A DNA stretch of 8,145 bases, taken from Bacillota bacterium. GTDB lineage: Bacteria > Bacillota > Clostridia > Lachnospirales > Cellulosilyticaceae. Where the stretch lies: contig JAEWMQ010000066.1 of NCBI GenBank assembly GCA_023393125.1, positions 1-8,145 of the forward strand, in the 5' to 3' direction. A model generated the notes under the pieces. That model was not told the origin of the DNA and ran no database searches. It saw only the letters and a program-made list of their open reading frames with translations. Positions 6,668 to 8,145 of this stretch are shown here, piece after piece (position 1 is the stretch's first letter; every line of letters starts with the position of its first letter). The position numbers were made by a program, and so were the translations under genes.

Positions 6668-7732
6668 CTAGCTCTTAAACTTAGTCCATAAATCAACAAC
6701 TTTACTCAGCTCTTCTCCTATATCTATCAAAGGTTTACTATTCTTAACTTCTTCATCTGGAATATTCTTAATGTTATTGTTCAAGAATTCTTCTGGCAAA
6801 TACTCTCTAGCAGCCTTGTTAGGATTAATATATGGAAAGTAAGAAGAAATCTTTGCACTTACCTGTGCATCACATAGGTAATTAATAAGGAGCTCAACAT
6901 TATCAGGATTTTTAGCATCTTTGGTTTTCATCATCATATCTGTCTCAAAGTAAATACCTTCTTTAGGATAAATACCCACAATTGCTGGATTCTCATCCAT
7001 TGCTAATGCACATTCACCGCCATAGATTAAACCAATAGGACATTCCCCATTTAATAAAAGTGTTTTTGGACTATCCCCATTGAATGCATGAATATTAGGT
7101 TTAAGTGCTATTAAATATTCTTCTGCTGCTCCTAAAGCTTCAGGACTTGTATCATTGGCATCATATCCTTTAGCCATAAGTGCCATAGCTACTACTGTTC
7201 TAACATCTTCTATTACAACAATAGAATCTTTATAATCTGATTTTAATAAATCCTCATAGCTTGTGATTTTATCTTTTATGACATCTGTATTCACTGCTAT
7301 AACCACACTTGTATATAAATATGGAATAGAATATTTATTCTCTGGATCATTAGGGGTACTTATATAGATTGGATCAATATTGGTACTGTTAGGAATTTTA
7401 GAAAAGTCTAATTCAGTAATAATTTCTTGTTTCTTTAGAATGGAAGTATTTACGCCAGGCGCAATAATCATATCATATGTACCCTTTGCACTGGATTGTA
7501 CCTTTGCTAACATCTCATCTGCTGAAGTATAAGTTGTCATATTAATCTTAACCCCTAATTCTTGCTCAAAATCAGTTATCACTTCCTCTGGTAAATACTC
7601 TGACCAACAAATGACATTAACTTCTCCATTTTGTTTACTACTTGTTTCTGTACTTGAACTACAACCGGTTAATCCTATTGAACTTGCCATGATACATATT
7701 AATAAAACACCTACTTTTTTCATTACTTTCAT
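6668..7732 (-). CDS. potD: PotD-like polyamine-family substrate-binding lipoprotein
   Basis: This 354-residue extracellular lipoprotein captures the substrate and delivers it to PotBC. The signal peptide is MKVMKKVGVLLICIMASSIG and the lipobox LTGC makes Cys24 the lipidated residue. The mature part aligns along its whole length with E. coli PotD: VICWSEYLPE (NWTEYVP in PotD), YSIPYLYTS, GYDANDTSPEAL, KPNIHAFNGDSP and PYINPNKAAREYL are recognisable. Contact residues Trp43, Tyr46, Asp176 and Tyr301 are kept, while others are changed (see findings), so the ligand is less certain than the family. The frame is open to a GTG at 7765, but ATG 7732 is preferred. It has AAGGAGG eight bases upstream and gives a normal lipoprotein signal; the longer form would put charged residues before it. 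It is the first gene of the operon, behind a leader with a terminator. Confidence 0.9.
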   Translation of the reverse strand: MKVMKKVGVLLICIMASSIGLTGCSSSTETSSKQNGEVNVICWSEYLPEEVITDFEQELGVKINMTTYTSADEMLAKVQSSAKGTYDMIIAPGVNTSILKKQEIITELDFSKIPNSTNIDPIYISTPNDPENKYSIPYLYTSVVIAVNTDVIKDKITSYEDLLKSDYKDSIVVIEDVRTVVAMALMAKGYDANDTSPEALGAAEEYLIALKPNIHAFNGDSPKTLLLNGECPIGLIYGGECALAMDENPAIVGIYPKEGIYFETDMMMKTKDAKNPDNVELLINYLCDAQVSAKISSYFPYINPNKAAREYLPEEFLNNNIKNIPDEEVKNSKPLIDIGEELSKVVDLWTKFKS

Positions 7733-7740
7733 GTGCTCAT

Positions 7741-7747
7741 CCTCCTT
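7741..7747 (-). promoter_or_regulatory. Ribosome binding site fixing the potD start
   Basis: AAGGAGG on the minus strand lies eight bases before ATG 7732. It sits inside the longer open frame that starts at GTG 7765 and would be translated if that start were used. This supports the shorter protein with a proper lipoprotein signal peptide. Confidence 0.85.
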
Positions 7748-7782
7748 ACATCTATAAAATTTCACTTCTAATACCTATAAAC

Positions 7783-7830
7783 AAAAAAACAACAGGGCAT
7801 AAGAAAAATGGTTTTCTATATGCCCCGTTG
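7783..7830 (-). terminator. Intrinsic terminator in the potD leader (probable attenuator)
   Basis: On the minus strand bases 7830-7812 pair with 7807-7790, giving 18 pairs with one bulged base (7818) and a four-base loop. Seven T residues (7789-7783) follow directly. One pair (7826/7794) is G-U in minus-strand RNA but would be an A-C mismatch in plus-strand RNA, which supports function on the minus strand. It ends about 50 bases before the potD start codon, so an operon promoter upstream would have its transcripts stopped unless something prevents folding. The T run at 7835-7841 on the other side could also allow termination of plus-strand transcripts, though no gene there needs it. Confidence 0.85.
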
Positions 7831-7833
7831 CAT
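7820..7833 (-). promoter_or_regulatory. Candidate ANTAR-type antiterminator hairpin overlapping the potD leader terminator
   Basis: Minus-strand RNA reads AUGC-AACGGG-GCAU: a four-pair stem with a six-base loop, A at position 1 and G at position 4. This is the loop rule known for RNA targets of ANTAR proteins such as EutV and NasR. Its loop and 3' half are the same bases as the 5' arm of the terminator, so the two folds exclude each other, as expected for antitermination. Known targets have two such hairpins; a good first hairpin was not found upstream, so the assignment is tentative. Confidence 0.45.
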
Positions 7834-7852
7834 CTTTTTTTAATTTAATACT

Positions 7853-7881
7853 ATTCTATGTGTTTTGTTTTTTGATTGCAA
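7853..7881 (-). promoter_or_regulatory. Possible sigma-A-type promoter for the potD operon
   Basis: On the minus strand TTGCAA (7881-7876) and TAGAAT (7858-7853) are 17 bases apart; they match the -35 and -10 consensus at 4 of 6 and 5 of 6 positions. Transcription would begin near 7846 and enter the leader terminator at once. The region is very AT-rich, so chance matches are easy. No sigma-54 type -24/-12 element was seen. Confidence 0.35.
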
Positions 7882-7959
7882 TTACTCTTTTTAATAATAT
7901 TTGTACTCCTTTTTAATCCTTTTTAAGTAGAAACGAAGTATATTGGTTTATTTAAATAC

Positions 7960-7980
7960 AAAAAAACACCCTCTCGGGTG
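7960..7980 (-). terminator. Intrinsic terminator of the rRNA operon
   Basis: On the minus strand CACCC (7980-7976) and GGGTG (7971-7967) form a GC-rich stem closed by a GAGA (GNRA) loop, followed by seven T residues (7966-7960). It lies about 55 bases after the 23S 3' end and separates the rRNA operon from the co-directional pot operon. Confidence 0.9.
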
Positions 7981-8034
7981 CCCTCTTCTCATACCTTCAA
8001 AAACAAATACTACAACTTGTTTAACCGTTTTTTC

Positions 8035-8145
8035 TAGGTCAAACCCTCGAACCGTTAGTATTGGTCACCTGAACATGTTACCATGCTTACAGCTCCAACC
8101 TATCTACCTCATAGTCTCTAAGGGGTCTTACTCCTTTCGGATGGG
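8035..8145 (-). rRNA. 23S ribosomal RNA, 3' end (partial)
   Basis: The minus strand reads CCCATCCGAAAGGAGTAAGA from the right edge. It continues through GGTTGGAGCTGTAAGCATGG and CAGGTGACCAATACTAACGG to CGAGGGTTTGACC. This is the conserved last part of bacterial 23S rRNA (compare TAATAGGTCGAGGGCTTGACC-like ends of Firmicutes and GAGGCTTAACCTT of E. coli). The mature end is placed near 8035 by this comparison and may be off by a few bases. The rest of the gene lies beyond the window. No 5S gene follows before the terminator. Confidence 0.93.

Larger units (their letters stand above)
7733..8034. other. Non-coding region between the 23S rRNA gene and potD
   Basis: No gene is visible in these roughly 300 bases. 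They hold, in the minus-strand direction, the 23S trailer, the rRNA terminator (7960-7980), an AT-rich stretch with a possible promoter (7853-7881), the attenuator-like hairpin (7783-7833) and the potD ribosome binding site. A 10-base direct repeat (TCCTTTTTAA twice, 7907-7926 on the plus strand) has no evident role. No tRNA or 5S rRNA was recognised. Confidence 0.8.

Noticed and set aside
7733..7765. GTG 7765 as start of the PotD-like protein
   Set aside because: It would translate the AAGGAGG site and place charged residues in front of the lipoprotein signal peptide.
7783..7841. CRISPR repeats or a T-box/metabolite riboswitch in the potD leader
   Set aside because: There are no regularly spaced repeats. 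The leader before the terminator is too short and lacks T-box or known riboswitch core motifs.
7907..7926. Tandem 10-base repeat TCCTTTTTAA
   Set aside because: Only two copies in a very AT-rich stretch with no flanking structure; probably slippage or chance.
7836..7960. Sigma-54 promoter upstream of potD, expected for a nitrogen-linked operon
   Set aside because: No GG/GC pair with the -24/-12 spacing was found on the minus strand in this stretch.

Overview
The window comes from a low-GC, AT-rich bacterial chromosome, most likely an anaerobic Firmicute of the class Clostridia. The evidence is strong AGGAGG-type ribosome binding sites before nearly every gene, a lipoprotein-type solute-binding protein, T-rich intrinsic terminators, a Firmicute-like 23S rRNA 3' end and an IS3-family element. 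The species cannot be fixed from this sequence alone.

Layout, left to right. Bases 1-127 are the left end of an IS3-family (IS150-like) insertion sequence: the first 23 codons of its OrfA on the minus strand, plus its terminal inverted repeat. The element abuts and has beheaded a LuxR/GerE-type regulator gene, of which only the C-terminal helix-turn-helix remains on the plus strand (128-345). From 358 to 7732 there is one seven-gene minus-strand cluster, transcribed right to left: potD-like lipoprotein, P-II signal protein, potA, potB, potC, an amidohydrolase of the N-acyl-D-amino-acid deacylase family, and a betaine-aldehyde-type aldehyde dehydrogenase. From about 8035 to the right edge lies the 3' end of a 23S rRNA gene, also on the minus strand. 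It is followed by a GAGA-loop intrinsic terminator at 7960-7980 with no 5S gene between them.

How the genes may work together. The ABC genes make a complete spermidine/putrescine-type importer (lipoprotein, ATPase, two permeases). The two enzymes downstream suggest that the imported amine is catabolised by oxidation of an aldehyde and hydrolysis of an amide. The P-II gene between the binding protein and the ATPase suggests control by cellular nitrogen or energy status. By eye, several ligand-contact positions of E. coli PotD are changed, so the true substrate may not be a free polyamine.

Regulation is the most interesting part. The potD leader holds a strong intrinsic terminator upstream of the start codon. 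Its 5' arm can instead fold into a small hairpin with a six-base loop AACGGG. A related hairpin with loop AAAGGG forms one arm of a perfect 25-bp palindrome between the P-II gene and potA. Both loops have A at position 1 and G at position 4, the signature of RNA targets of ANTAR antiterminators. This is a hypothesis, because no convincing second (P1) hairpin was found and no ANTAR protein is encoded here.
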